Source: Annona cherimola
Lineage: Eukaryota > Streptophyta > Magnoliopsida > Magnoliales > Annonaceae
Direction: 5' to 3'
NCBI GenBank assembly: GCA_030490835.1
Contig: CM059973.1
Coordinates: 50,472,008-50,536,007 of the forward strand
DNA length: 64,000 bases
Of the stretch, positions 20,881-31,591 are shown one piece after another. The number at the start of each line of letters is the position of its first letter. The stretch's first letter is position 1. The notes beneath the pieces are model-generated. The model searched no databases. It was given only the letters and a program-made list of their open reading frames with translations, and was not told where the DNA came from. The position numbers and the translations under genes are program-made.

Positions 20881-21064
20881 CTCTGATACCAACTTCTGTG
20901 GTATCAAACTTATCTTTTCAACATCATTTATTTTCTCCTTCTCCCGCCTATTTACCAATCCTTGCTCTGATACCAACTTCTGTGGTATCAAACTTATCCT
21001 TTCAACATCATTTATTTTCTCCTTCTCCCGCCTATTTACCAATCCTTGCTCTGATACCAACTTC
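20881..21064 (-). repeat. 84-bp tandem repeat containing the primer-binding site, 2+ units
   Basis: CTCTGATACCAACTTCTGT recurs at 20881, 20965 and 21049, exactly 84 bp apart. Each unit therefore carries the initiator-Met primer complement. Only the last copy abuts the LTR. In the first two the word after CTTCTGT is GGTATC, not the LTR start CGCGCC. An open frame across this block is a repeat artefact. Confidence 0.93.
21042..21059 (-). other. Primer-binding site of the Tekay-type element, initiator Met-tRNA
   Basis: The minus strand reads TGGTATCAGAGCAAGG, five bases from the 5' LTR end. Two further copies lie 84 and 168 bp into the leader. Confidence 0.88.
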
Positions 21065-23560
21065 TGTCGCGCCCCGAACCGAGGTGCCTAGAAGCCTTAC
21101 TCCGGGATCGTTTTGATTGGTAAACGTGACTCAGAATTGTTGCCCTGATCACACGGCAGAATTTTTTTTTATCAATACATGGAAAATTCTCATCATTCAT
21201 CCAATTTGAAATATATTTCACATAACACAGTTATGATCAAAAACTATTCCATAAACATTTTCATTGGAATAAAAATATTCCTTTCCATCTCAAAATTATC
21301 ATCGTTGACTTTACATAAAGTTTACATAAACATCATTTATGTAACACCTGGCATGCTGCCTTCATCATCATTTCCTGTCTGTTGTTGAAAAAGCATGGGT
21401 GAGTAATAATACTCAGTAAGCGAGCTATACATAATTTTTCAATCATTTTCATGCATTTCATACAATGCAAATGCAATGCATACATAGCATTCATGACATT
21501 CCTTTGGATGCGACGCTAGCTAGGCGCCCATCCCATACATGCTCCCATTTCAGGGAGGTCGCCGCCGGCCTGGGCCTATTAAGCGACTTGGCAATAGCGA
21601 GGGGGACATCCGGTCCGCTTACTACCTCGACTAAGGCCTATTCCTCGTGCACATGCTCATTCTCATACACATGCCGGCATGATATTTGCAAATCATAAAC
21701 AATTTCATAAAAAGCATTTAATAAATAATTTCACAAAATGAACTTCAGTTCATGTAAAGCAGTTGTAGGTATGGCCAACCTTAAATAAATTTCATAAAGC
21801 AACTTGCAAACAATTTCAAGCATTATGGAAATAATTTGCAAAACATATAACTTGCTTACCTTCTTAGGAAGTGTCTTCGACCTTCTCTTTTCCTTTTCCT
21901 ATTCAAGGAAAAAGGATATTTTCATTTCTTCTATTCAAGCTGCTTCCCATGCATGCTCTATATTATTTGGGCATTATCTCTTTATGTGGATATTTTTTTA
22001 TCCATAGGTTCTTCAAAATTTTCATCCTTATATTTAAATATTAATCTCAAATTTTCTTCAAAATCACGCTGTTCACTGTAGCAAATCACTGTTCATCCGA
22101 GTTACTGTTCACAGAGACGTGGTTACTGTTCATGGGTTCCAAAAATTGATATTTTTTCCAAAAATAAAAAATACCATGACATACCTTATGCCTAGTATAT
22201 CATAGGACATTTCATACATTTTGAATTTATCATCATTTACTTGGCCAAAAAAATCATTTTCTCCATATACTAAAAATCAACATAAATTCACTTAAGCATA
22301 ATCCTTAATTCCAAAAATCATGAAATTAATATATCATTATTCCAACATCATATTTATCATAATCATACATCCCAAATCATCATTTATCAATTTTCACATA
22401 TCATATGCTATCTTCCCAAATACCCTATCTTCGCTCCAAATTTTTGATGTTTTGGCATAATTCCATTTAAACATTATATCTATACTTATTTTCTCATTCT
22501 TGAGGATTATCTAAGCATTGTTTTTCCTTACTCAACATCCAAATAAAATTTGGGTAGAAATCACTTACCCGAAGTGGAGATACGCCTCTTTTTCTCGCAC
22601 TTTCTCTCTCCAACCTTCTATTCTTTAAGGATAAAACGCGTGGGGATGGAAAATGAAGTTTCTCAAGTGATTTTTGAGCTTGGAATGGCTGTGAATTCGT
22701 CCAAGGCATGCTCCCCTATTTATAGTGCTTCAAATTTCATGAATTTGCATTTTACCCCTTCTAGCTCATGGTGTAAAATTGCAAAATGTGTTTTTTTCTA
22801 ATTTCCAAAGATGTCTTGAGCCAAGAGCAGCCACCCTAGGCCTGCTCCAGCCCCCTATAGCAGCCCTAATTTTCTACCTATTTTTTTGATTTTTAAAATT
22901 AATTAAATTAAGCTAAGTTAATCCTAGCCATTGATCTTTGATTAGGATAAATTTTGACCATTGATTTTGGTCAAATTTTTAAGCTGCTCCCCCTGAAACA
23001 TCCCTGCAGCAGCAGCCATTGCATTTAATTTTTAAAATTTTTATTTATTTACTTTATTTAAAAAGTCAAAAGTAGCTTTTATTAAAAAGTTAGCTACTTT
23101 TTGATCTTGTTTTGACGTTTCATCTTGACCTTTGATTTGTGATTTTCATCACATATTAACCCATTCATCATGTCCATCATGAATTTTTAACCATCCATAA
23201 AAATTTCATCGAATTCCGACGCCCGGATTGCAATTTATGAATTTTTTTCTATTTTTTCACAAAAATCCAGATTTGAATTAAAATATCCAAAAGAATTGCT
23301 ATTTTGTCTTGTAGTGATTAAATCTCCATTTTGTCTTTTTGTGATTAAGTTAATCCAAGTAATTAACTCTTAATCACGTGTCTTAGTCCTCAGTTACTAT
23401 TCACGTTACTATTCACGTTACTATTCACGTCACTATTCACGTTGTATATCCATCAATATAATTCATGAATTTTCATTTATTCATAAAATAATTACAAAAT
23501 TACAAATATCGAAATGACGCGTATACGGTCGAAATGACGCGCATACGGTCGGGTTTCACA
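21065..23560 (-). repeat. 5' LTR of the Tekay-type element
   Basis: 2496 bp, starting TGTCGCGCC (one change from TGTGGCGCC) and ending GGGTTTCACA, followed by the CTCAA duplication. It matches 13498-16010 with scattered differences. Confidence 0.93.
21513..21592 (-). repeat. GC-rich conserved LTR island, second copy
   Basis: Same block as 13961-14040. See that entry for the shared words. Confidence 0.75.
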
Positions 23561-25967
23561 CTCAATCACTTCATCTCTCTCTTGTTTGTGTTGTCTTCTC
23601 CGGCTGGTAGGGTTGCCTCCTTCTCCTTTTTCTATGCTCAGTCGCCTCATCTCCCTTATTGTCTTCTTTGACCATCTGCCTTGCCTTGCCCTGCCCTGAG
23701 TTCATCTAGGCGGGTTAAATCCTAGCCATTGGAAGCGCTAATGCATTTAGACCTCTGCCGGTGCGTGTAGTTGAGCGTGTAGTGAGGGTTTTTGATTATC
23801 GACAGTGAAGAAGAGATCCCCCCTTTTGCGTCACAGCCTTCTCACCTCTTTCTCTCCCCTTTTGCGTCACAAGCTTCCTTCTCACCCCTTCCTCTCCCAA
23901 TCATCTCCTCTGTCTTCTTCGACCATTCGCCACTGCCCTACCAAAACTCCCAGGCATTTTGGAGCTCCACAACTTTCTTAAGCCTGTAGCACTGTTCAAA
24001 GACTATTACGCGAAACGCTGATCCAAGCGGCAGGGTTTCCACCCTCCACTTACGAGAGAAGCAGAAGGAAGAAGCTTGCATCTTCTATCATTATCTTTGC
24101 CGCCAAGTTTTCATAGCTTTTGATAAATCTTGTAGCATTCAATCCATCTTTTTCCTCTGTTATCTATTAATTTCCTTTTACATCTGAGAAATCGCTCTGT
24201 TGATTTACTTTTATTTCCAAGACCTAGTTATTCGATGAGATACACATGTTTTGCTCAGGAAACGAAGCCTACATGCATGGTTGCTTTTTAGATTTCTAGC
24301 TGTCCAATCCTTGTAGTGGGAGGAATGATTAATATCAGTGTGAGGGAATGATTTCCGTAGAGATTAATAATCAAGAATGGTGCGAACGAGAGCTTCGTCT
24401 TTCATTGTGTGGCCTAAGCCTCTATGTTTTTTGGCATTAATAATGGAATAGAAACTAGTGACTTGGACAACTCAGCATAGGGTTGGAATTTTCAATTAAA
24501 TAGACCATATATATAATTAGTTGTTGTAGGTAGAAATCATTTAACTTGTCAATCTGATAACCCAATCCATTTAATTCATCAACCATCATAATTAGTTTAT
24601 AAACTGGAAAATTTATTTATCTCAATGAGGATGAAAACAAGTATGTCTATTTACCAAAAAAAGAAAGAAAAATTCAGCAAGTGAAATCTCAAGTTTGAAG
24701 ATATTCTTTATCATAAGTATTATCCATATTGGCCTTTTTGTGTGATCATTTTGTCAGTTGTAGATGTATAATTATAGGCTTTTCTTCAGTTTATGTGCTC
24801 ATTTCAACATGGGAAAGCTAGTCCACATTAATAGATTTTGGTTGTTGAGTGGTTGCACCAATTTACTTTTCATGCAATCTTGGAAGTTAAACACTGCCCG
24901 GACACAAGTTCATTTCATCTTATTGGTTTCTTACTGAATACAACCGGTTCACTAAGTTCTGCCCATTTTAGTATATGTACCAAGAATTGCAAATACTCCT
25001 CCAGCCAAACACGTTGCTCAGATTTCATTTGAAGGAGTTTCAAATGCAACTTATTTCAAATATCATGGAGAGATTATGGTTTAGATGTTATGTTGCACTT
25101 GTTTTATTTTTTATTTTTACACTGCATCTAGTATTGAATGAACTATAACGAACTCTGTTTATAGTTACATACCTTCTATATATGACCTAGATATGTTGAC
25201 AGAGAAATATTGAAAGGGAACTTTCTTTCTATATATTTAGGAAAATTGTAGATTACCTATTTCTAAAAATCTTAACTTGATTCCTTAACTAAAGATCACA
25301 TGTACAAGAATTACTTTCAAAAAGAAATTTTTACAGTTCATTACTATAAATATAAAATTTCAAATTCAATTCAATTGTTATGTATAAGTATGTTAAATTG
25401 AAAAATAAATGTTAATAGGTAACTTTTTTTAATTGCGGATGTTAATAGAAACTTTCTTTTTTTATTTGTGTATGTTAGTGTGTTGACTATTGAATGAATA
25501 AGGATGTTATATTTAAAGTAAGTTTGTACAAGGAAAATATAGGCTATCTATTTTTCAATATCCGTGTGCTTACAATCCATTCAGTGTGTTGTATTGTGAG
25601 TCAGTGTATACAGGAAGATTGTTGGTTATCTATTTTATAATATCAGCATACTTACTGTCCAATTAGTATGTTATATTGTCAGTCAGTACTTATAAAGAGA
25701 TTGCAAGCTATCTGCTTTGGTATATCAGCATACTTCATATCCAATCAGCATGCTATGTTGAAAATGAATGTGTAAGAGAAATTGTAGATTCTATTTGCTA
25801 ATAAGAATTAATTCTGAATTTCTATTTACATGTCACTCTTCTTGTTATCGAAACTAATTGTATGATACAATGAACTGTTCTTGTGAAGATATGATGGTTC
25901 TAGACATTTTCATTTTCCATGAATCACCTGGTTTCTTATTTTTGTTTTCTCTGTCAAGCTTTATACA
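23561..25967 (+). other. CT-rich leader-like sequence, then AT-rich intron-like sequence before the transposon-protein pseudogene
   Basis: 23561-23565 is the right CTCAA duplication. From 23566 to about 24150 the plus strand is CT-rich with runs such as CCTCTCCC, TCTTCTTC and CCCTTTTGCG and has no convincing coding frame. It resembles a transcribed leader. From about 24150 it turns AT-rich up to a plausible acceptor (tttatacag) at 25967, 19 bases before the ATG of the next gene. Within it lie the AGCATGC-type repeats (25480-25800). Confidence 0.4.
25480..25800 (+). repeat. AGCATGC-type degenerate ~80-bp repeats, array 1
   Basis: Units of about 75-85 bp with the order CTATCT..TTT..TATCAGCATACTTA..TCCAATCAGCATGCTATATTG..AGTCAGT. 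About four units. Upstream of the pseudogene at 25986. The same repeats lie on the other strand at 59100-59720, upstream of the inverted gene copy. Confidence 0.7.
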
Positions 25968-25985
25968 GTTTGAATCAAACGTAGT

Positions 25986-27618
25986 ATGGTGAATACACAA
26001 AGCAAGGCAAAGCCAAAAAAGAATGCAGTTCTAAAGCAATAGAATTTACAAGAGACATGGACTAGCCAGCCTCAAAAGAAAAAAAAACTATGGCTATTGG
26101 GGAGGAAAAAAATGAAAAAGGAAATAATGATGAGGTATTACATAAGGAGGAAAAAGATGATGGAAAAAATGAGGGAAAAAATCATGAGGGAAAAAACAAG
26201 GAGCATGTGTACTTCGTGGACTTGCGCTCATCATTCATATATAAAGAGAAGTTCAAATCAAGACTAGTGATGAGGTGTCATCCGCTATAGATTGAAGACT
26301 TTATTGATTTTTCATTTTCAAAATGGCTAGTGGACTGCGTTTATTTGATTTTCTGATGGTGGAAGAGAACATTTACCCAGATCTTGTGAGGATGTTCTTC
26401 TGCAATATTACCAAGGATACCACTACGTTTGTGAAGGGAGTGGAGATACCATTGCATGATGAGATGTTAAAGGAAGTATTTGACATTCCTATTTGGACAA
26501 GTGAGGATCCACCCAAAGTTTATAAATAAGAGTCATTCACTTTGATTAGTGGAGATGCAGAAAGGGGAAAGAAGCAGTGAGGTTAACATCTCGCGAGTTA
26601 CTTAAATATGAAATTGTTACATTATGTCACTGCTAACAACCTCTTTCCACGAGCTGGGTCTATGTCAGAGGTGTCTATCAATAACGCTTTTTTGCTTATA
26701 TTGTCATGAAAAGGGAATTTTGCTCGATGCTTCCTTGGATATTCTAGATCACATGATGAAGTGTCAAAAGCAGAAGAATGGTGTGTTGCCTTATGGGATG
26801 AACATCCCTAGAATTTTAAAGCATTATGGAGTGGAATTATCTGGAGAGGACACGACAAAGGGTAAAATTTCAGATAGAATTGACGGTAGTATGATAGGCA
26901 AATTAGGCTATTTGTTTAATAAAGACACTAATGAGTGGCTTCCTAAGTCTATAAAGGAAGGGATGAAGACAAATGAGGAATTGCCTAGCCAGTCGGAGGC
27001 ACCAAATGTTAGTGAGCAAGTTGCATCAGAAGAGTGTCACAACGGTTTTAAGGAAGACGAGCAAATGGTGGTTGATACTATTCATTCAACTACAAAAGGA
27101 CACATGAAGAGGTGTAACTGCAAAGTTTGAAAAAATGAAGAGAGAACTCATGTCCCACATCTCTCATTTTGTGTCTACATGTATTAACCCACTCACAGCA
27201 AATCTATCACATTGTAGGCCTGTTATAAATGTAGAAAACACTCCTACATCTTTTGTTGACACCCCCACATCTGTTGTTGTCACTCTAACACTTGTCACTG
27301 ATACTCCCATAGTCACACCGTCTATTAACCTTGGATTTCTCCCTATCATGGCCACCCCAACTGAAGTATTGCTATCAACATCTAAATCTCCAAAAACAGT
27401 AGTCATGTCACATGCTCAATCACATTCACCAAAATCATCACCCTCTTTTGCACACCTAGCAAGGACAAACATTAGATGTGCTGATGCCTCATATAGTGGA
27501 AACATTGCTAAGCTTGCTAGAGCAGTTGAGCCAAGTCCTTAAGCATGTCAATAGGATTGACAAGCGACTTGAGGCAGTTGAGAATGTGCTACAACAAGAC
27601 CATCATGGAGAAAAGTGA
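25986..27618 (+). pseudogene. 'Putative plant transposon protein' gene, decayed, left copy
   Basis: ATG at 25986 (MVNTQSKAKPKKNA) follows a likely 3' splice site, and the inverted copy has the same start words. The gene is broken into frames: 25986 to a TAG at 26038, a K/E-rich stretch at 26090-26290, the YPDLVRMF...FVKGVE signature at 26323-26529, HEKGILLDASLDILDHM and LPYGMNIPRILKHYGVEL with KISDRIDGSMIGKLGY at 26624-27130, and a Ser/Thr/Pro-rich tail with a final short coiled coil (KHVNRIDKRLEAVENVL) ending at a TGA at 27616. The signature is shared with the third gene of the copia element. I place it, from memory, in the plant Transposase_32 group; its biochemical role is not known to me. 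The break between 26290 and 26323 recurs at the same site in the right copy. Confidence 0.65.
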
Positions 27619-27641
27619 AGACATAGCACTCTGAATGCAGA

Positions 27642-27646
27642 AAAAG
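27642..27646. repeat. Target-site duplication AAAAG, left copy
   Basis: Precedes TGTGGCGCC of the ~4-kb solo LTR. The right copy is 48083-48087. Confidence 0.85.
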
Positions 27647-28329
27647 TGTGGCGCCCCCAACCCGAGGCGTCACAACCTAAGCCTTACTCCGGAATCGTTT
27701 TTGATTGGTAAATGTGACACAGAATTGTTGCCCTGTTTACGCTGTGAGATTTTTGTATACATTTCGTTTAGCAGAAATTTTTTTCTTTTCATTCCATTTT
27801 ACAAGTAATTATATACTTGCAACATATCCTTCATCATTTTTCAAGCAATATATACTTGAAGTTAACTTTATACATCATTCTCACCATTTATTTCACAATC
27901 AATGATACTTTGGTAATTCATACATCATGAAAATTCATGACCTAATATCTTCATGATCAACACAAGCATTCAATCATTCTCTAAACATATCAGTTCTTAC
28001 ATGATAGCTAACAATTGTTAACACATTTAAAGAATACCGGTTCATACTTCCCTTCAATATATCAGGTCCTTTTTCTCCTTTTGAGCTTCTTTGAACCTGT
28101 CTGAGGTTGGGAAAACAAAACATGAGTGACAAACTCAGCAAACAAGAAATTTTTTATTTTCATGTAAGTGTATTTCTTGTCGTTCGATAAGAGACACTTA
28201 TCAAGTGATCAACTACCAACAAGAAGAAACCTTTTATATAAACTTTTCATATAATTCTTTCATAAAATCTTTTTTCATATCCCCATTTCTGGATTTTTCA
28301 AAAGCGAATCATATGCACGTAAACCTTTT

Positions 28330-28643
28330 TCATGAAGACAATTGTATGTCCTAAAATATTTTCATATAAACCTTTTTTCATGAGGACAATTATATGTCCC
28401 AAAATGTTTTCATAGAAACCTTATTTTTATGAGAACAATTGTATGTTCGAAAGCATTTTCATATAAACCCTTTTTATATCCTAAATTCTGGGCTTTTCAA
28501 AAGTAGCGCATATGCATATAAACCTTTTATCTGTGTGGACATTTTCATGTCTAAACATATTTTCATGTAAACATTATCTTCTGTGGACATTGTCATGTCG
28601 TAAAATATTTTTATGTAAATATTGTTTCCTGTGGACATTGTCA
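28330..28643 (-). repeat. GGACAT..ATGTCC hairpin repeats in the ~4-kb LTR
   Basis: Units of about 45-60 bp, each with a short inverted repeat (for example GAGGACAATTATATGTCC) followed by CAAAATATTTTCAT..AAACC. The last palindrome is split by the nested element and resumes at 45111 as TTGTCATGTCC. Confidence 0.75.
28638..28643. repeat. Target duplication TTGTCA, left copy
   Basis: Flanks the nested element. The right copy is 45111-45116. Six bases match; a 5-bp duplication plus one chance match is also possible. Confidence 0.7.
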
Positions 28644-28852
28644 TGTGGCGCCCCAAACCGAGACGTCACTTCCTTACCTCAAGACCTTATTGATTGGTAA
28701 ATGTGAATCAGGATTGCTACCCGATCACGCGGTGGTTTCTTAATCGGAACTTGTCCAAATTTTTTTTCGATTTATTCATCAATCATTTCTTTACAATCAT
28801 TAATCATACAACCGGTATTACACTTGTGATACATTTCATATTTCATTTATAA

Positions 28853-28857
28853 CATCT
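28853..28857. repeat. Target duplication CATCT of the TRIM array, left copy
   Basis: Matches 31245-31249. The right LTR of the host element has one copy at the corresponding site (aacatctcctcatg, near 40863). Confidence 0.85.
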
Positions 28858-29114
28858 TCTAATGCCCCAGGACTAACAGTAAGGTATTGTCCGCTTTGGG
28901 CCTCGGCTCGCACTGTTTTGCCCCTTTGGGTTCACGTGCATCCCGTCCTTCCCCAACAGGCGTCTCACTGAGGTACCTGGCAGCCTCCACTTATAACTCA
29001 GGCTCCCCCCCTCATCCTAACCAATGTGGGATATCACATTCACCCCCCCTTGGGGCTCCAGCGTCCTCGCTGGACACCATCGGCCGGAGGTCGAGAGTCG
29101 GCTCTAATACCATT

Positions 29115-29322
29115 TGTAACGCCCCAGGCCTAACAGTAAGGTATTGTCCGCTTTGGGCCTCGGCCCGCACGGTTTTGCCCCTCTGGGTTCACGCGCATCC
29201 CGTCCTTCCCTAAAAGGCGCCTTTTGGGGAAGGACGGAATGTGCGTGAACCCAGAGGGGTAAAACCGTGCGGGCCGAGGCCCAAAACGGACAATACCTTA
29301 CTGTTAGGCCTGGGGCGTTACA
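29115..29322. repeat. Zero-spacer palindrome of two partial TRIM LTRs
   Basis: Minus-oriented partial LTR 29115-29218 meets plus-oriented partial LTR 29219-29322 at AAAAGGCGCCTTTT. The ~104-bp arms differ at about five positions. A transcript would fold into a long hairpin. Confidence 0.9.
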
Positions 29323-29819
29323 AATAGTATCAGAGCCGACTCCCGACCTCCGGCCGATTGTGTCCAGCGAGGACGCTGGAGCCCCAAGGGGGGGTGAATG
29401 TGATATCCCACATCGGTTAGGATTAGGGGGGAGCTTGAATTATAAGTGAAGGCCGCCAGATACCTTAGTGAGGCGCCTTTTGGAGAAGGACGGGATGCGC
29501 GTGAACCCAGAGGGGCAAAACCGTGCAGACCGAGGCCCAAAGCGGACAATACCTTACTGTTAAGTTTGGCGCGTTACAAATGGTATCAGAGCCGACTCTC
29601 GACCTCCGGCCGATGGTGTCTAGCGAGGACGCTGGAGCCCTAAGAGGGGGTGAATGTGATATCCCACATCGGTTAGGATGAGGGGGGAGACAGGGTTATA
29701 AGTGGAGGCTGCCAGGTACCTCAGTGAGGCGCCTTTTGGGGAAGGACGGGATACACGTGAACCCAAAGGGGCAAAACCGTGCTGGCCGAGGCCCAAAGCG
29801 GACAATACCTTACTATTAT
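29219..29819 (+). repeat. Inverted block of the TRIM array
   Basis: Plus-oriented: partial LTR (29219-29322), interior (29323-29398), LTR (29399-29578), interior (29579-29654), LTR lacking its last bases (29655 to about 29818). It mirrors 29820-30435 unit by unit and shares rare variants with it, such as CTAAGAGG and GTCTAGCG in the interiors and GCTGGCCGAG in the LTR. It is therefore a recent inverted duplication. Confidence 0.85.
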
Positions 29820-31244
29820 TGTAACGCCTCAGGCCTAACAGTAAGGTATTGTCCGCTTTGGGCCTCGGCCAGCACGGTTTTGCCCCTTTGGGTTCACGTG
29901 CATCCCGTCCTTCCCCAAAAGGCGCCTCACTGAGATACCTGGCAGCCTCCACTTATAACCCTGTCTCCCCCCTCATCCTAACCGATGTGGGATATCACAT
30001 TCACCCCCTCTTAGGGCTCCAGCGTCCTCGCTAGACACCATCGGCCGGAGGTCGAGAGTCGGCTCTGATACCATTTGTAACGCCCCAAACCTAACAGTAA
30101 GGTATTGTCCGCTTTGGGCCTCGGTCTACACGGTTTTGCCCCTCTGGGTTCACGCGCATCCCGTCCTTCCCCAAAAGGCGCCTCACTAAGGTATCTGGCG
30201 GCCTTCACTTATAATTCAGGCTCCCCCCTAATCCTAACCGATGTGGGATATCACATTCACCCCCCCTTGGGGCTCTAGCGTCCCCGCTGGACACAATCGG
30301 CCGGAGGTCGGGAGTCGGCTCTGATACCATTTGTAACGCCCCAGGCTTAACAGTAAAGTATTGTCCGCTTTGGGCCTCGGCCCGCACGATTTTGTTCCTT
30401 TGGGTTCACGTGCATCCCGTCCTTCCCCAAAAGGCGCCTCACTGAGGTACCTAGCAGCCTCCACTTATAACTCAGGCTCCCCCCCGTTAGGGCTCCAGCG
30501 TCCTCGCTGGACACCATCGGCCGGAGGTCGGGAGTCGGCTCTGATACCATTTGTAACGCCCCATGCCTAACAGTAAGGTATTGTCCGCTTTGGGCCTCGG
30601 CCCGCACGGTTTTGCCCCTCTGGGTTCACGCACATCCCGTCCTTCCCCAAAAGGTGCCTCTCTAAGGTACCTGGAGGCCTTCACTTATAACCCAGGCTCC
30701 CCCCCTAATCCTAACCGATGTGGGATATCACATTCACCCCCACTTGGGGCTCCAGCGTCCCCACTGGACACAATCGGCCGGAGGTCGAGAGTCGGCTCTG
30801 ATACCATTTGTAACGCCCCAGGCCTAACAGTAAGGTATTGTCCGCTTTGGGCCTCGGCCCGCACGGTTTTGCCCCTTTGGGTTCACGTGAATCCAGTCCT
30901 TCCCCAAAAGGCGCCTCACTGAGGTACCTGACAGCCTCCACTTATAACCCAGGCTCCCCCCTCATCCTAACCGATGTGGGATATCACATTCACTCCCCCT
31001 TAGGGCTCCAGCGTCCTCGCTGGACACCATCGGCTGGAGGTCAGGAGTCGGCTATGATACCATTTGTAACGCCACAGGCCTAACAGTAAGGTATTGTCCG
31101 CTTTGGGCCTCGGCCCGCACGGTTTTTCCCCTTTGGGTTCACATGCATCTCGTCCTTCCCTAAAAGGCGCCTCACTGAGGTACCTGGCAGCCTCCACTTA
31201 TAACCCAGGCTCCCCCCTCATCCTAACTGATGTGGGATATCACA

Positions 31245-31249
31245 CATCT
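31245..31249. repeat. Target duplication CATCT of the TRIM array, right copy
   Basis: Follows the TATCACA end of the last TRIM LTR. Matches 28853-28857. Confidence 0.85.
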
Positions 31250-31591
31250 CCTCATGCTTTTCTACAGTAAAAGTCTCCTTGACTAAATCATCACATTTTA
31301 CATTCATACATTCAATCATTAAATCATATAGAACTTAAAATTCTAATTAATTTCACATACTCATTAACATTCCTTAGCATATTCATGCTTTCCCATTCCT
31401 TATAGCCTACCTGGCCATCATCTTGTGCCTTACTTCATTTCTTAGATTTGCATCTCCTTGAATTTCCTGGCACCTGTCTATGGTTTGGGAAAACAAAACT
31501 TGAGTAACAACTCAGTAAGCAAGCATTTAATCTTTTAGGGCAAGACTTCCTTGAAAATCATTTCATTAAACATCTTGAACACCTTTTTCTC

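Larger units (their letters stand above)
13498..23560 (-). mobile_element. Ty3/gypsy chromovirus, Tekay/Del type, nearly complete
   Basis: 10,063 bp, with LTRs of 2513 and 2496 bp, TSD CTCAA, initiator-Met primer site, polypurine tract, and gypsy gene order (gag, protease, RT, RNase H, integrase, chromodomain), all on the minus strand. Every coding segment from 20761 to 16046 is in one frame, broken only by four stop codons (19529, 18764, 17102, 16871). LTRs differ by scattered substitutions and a few small indels (by eye around 1%), so it is older than the copia insertion. The long LTR and C-terminal chromodomain-like region suggest the Tekay/Del clade. Confidence 0.92.
28858..31244 (-). mobile_element. 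TRIM retrotransposon concatemer: ~180-bp LTRs and 76-bp interiors, with an inverted block
   Basis: In element sense a unit LTR runs TGTGATATCCCACATCGG ... GGGGCGTTACA (180 bp). It is followed by AA and TGGTATCAGAGCC (initiator-Met primer site), about 50 bp of spacer and a polypurine tract CCAAGGGGGGTGAA, so the interior is only 76 bp. Minus-oriented LTRs start at 28858, 29115 (partial), 29820, 30076, 30332 (truncated), 30552, 30809 and 31065. Plus-oriented ones are at 29219 (partial), 29399 and 29655 (partial). One 5-bp duplication, CATCT, flanks the whole 2387 bp. There is no coding content; mobility would need foreign gag-pol. Confidence 0.9.

Noticed and set aside
20818..21060. An 80-codon minus-strand frame with perfect internal repeats before gag
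   Set aside because: It is a translation of the 84-bp primer-site repeats in the leader.
24870..24915. 5S rRNA-like fragment (GAAGTTAAACACTGCCCGG)
   Set aside because: The resemblance covers under 20 bases and lacks the rest of the internal control region.
28887..31197. Many overlapping 60-120-codon frames on both strands of the TRIM array
   Set aside because: They repeat with the LTR units, occur on both strands and include the primer site and polypurine tract. The repeat, not a protein, explains them.
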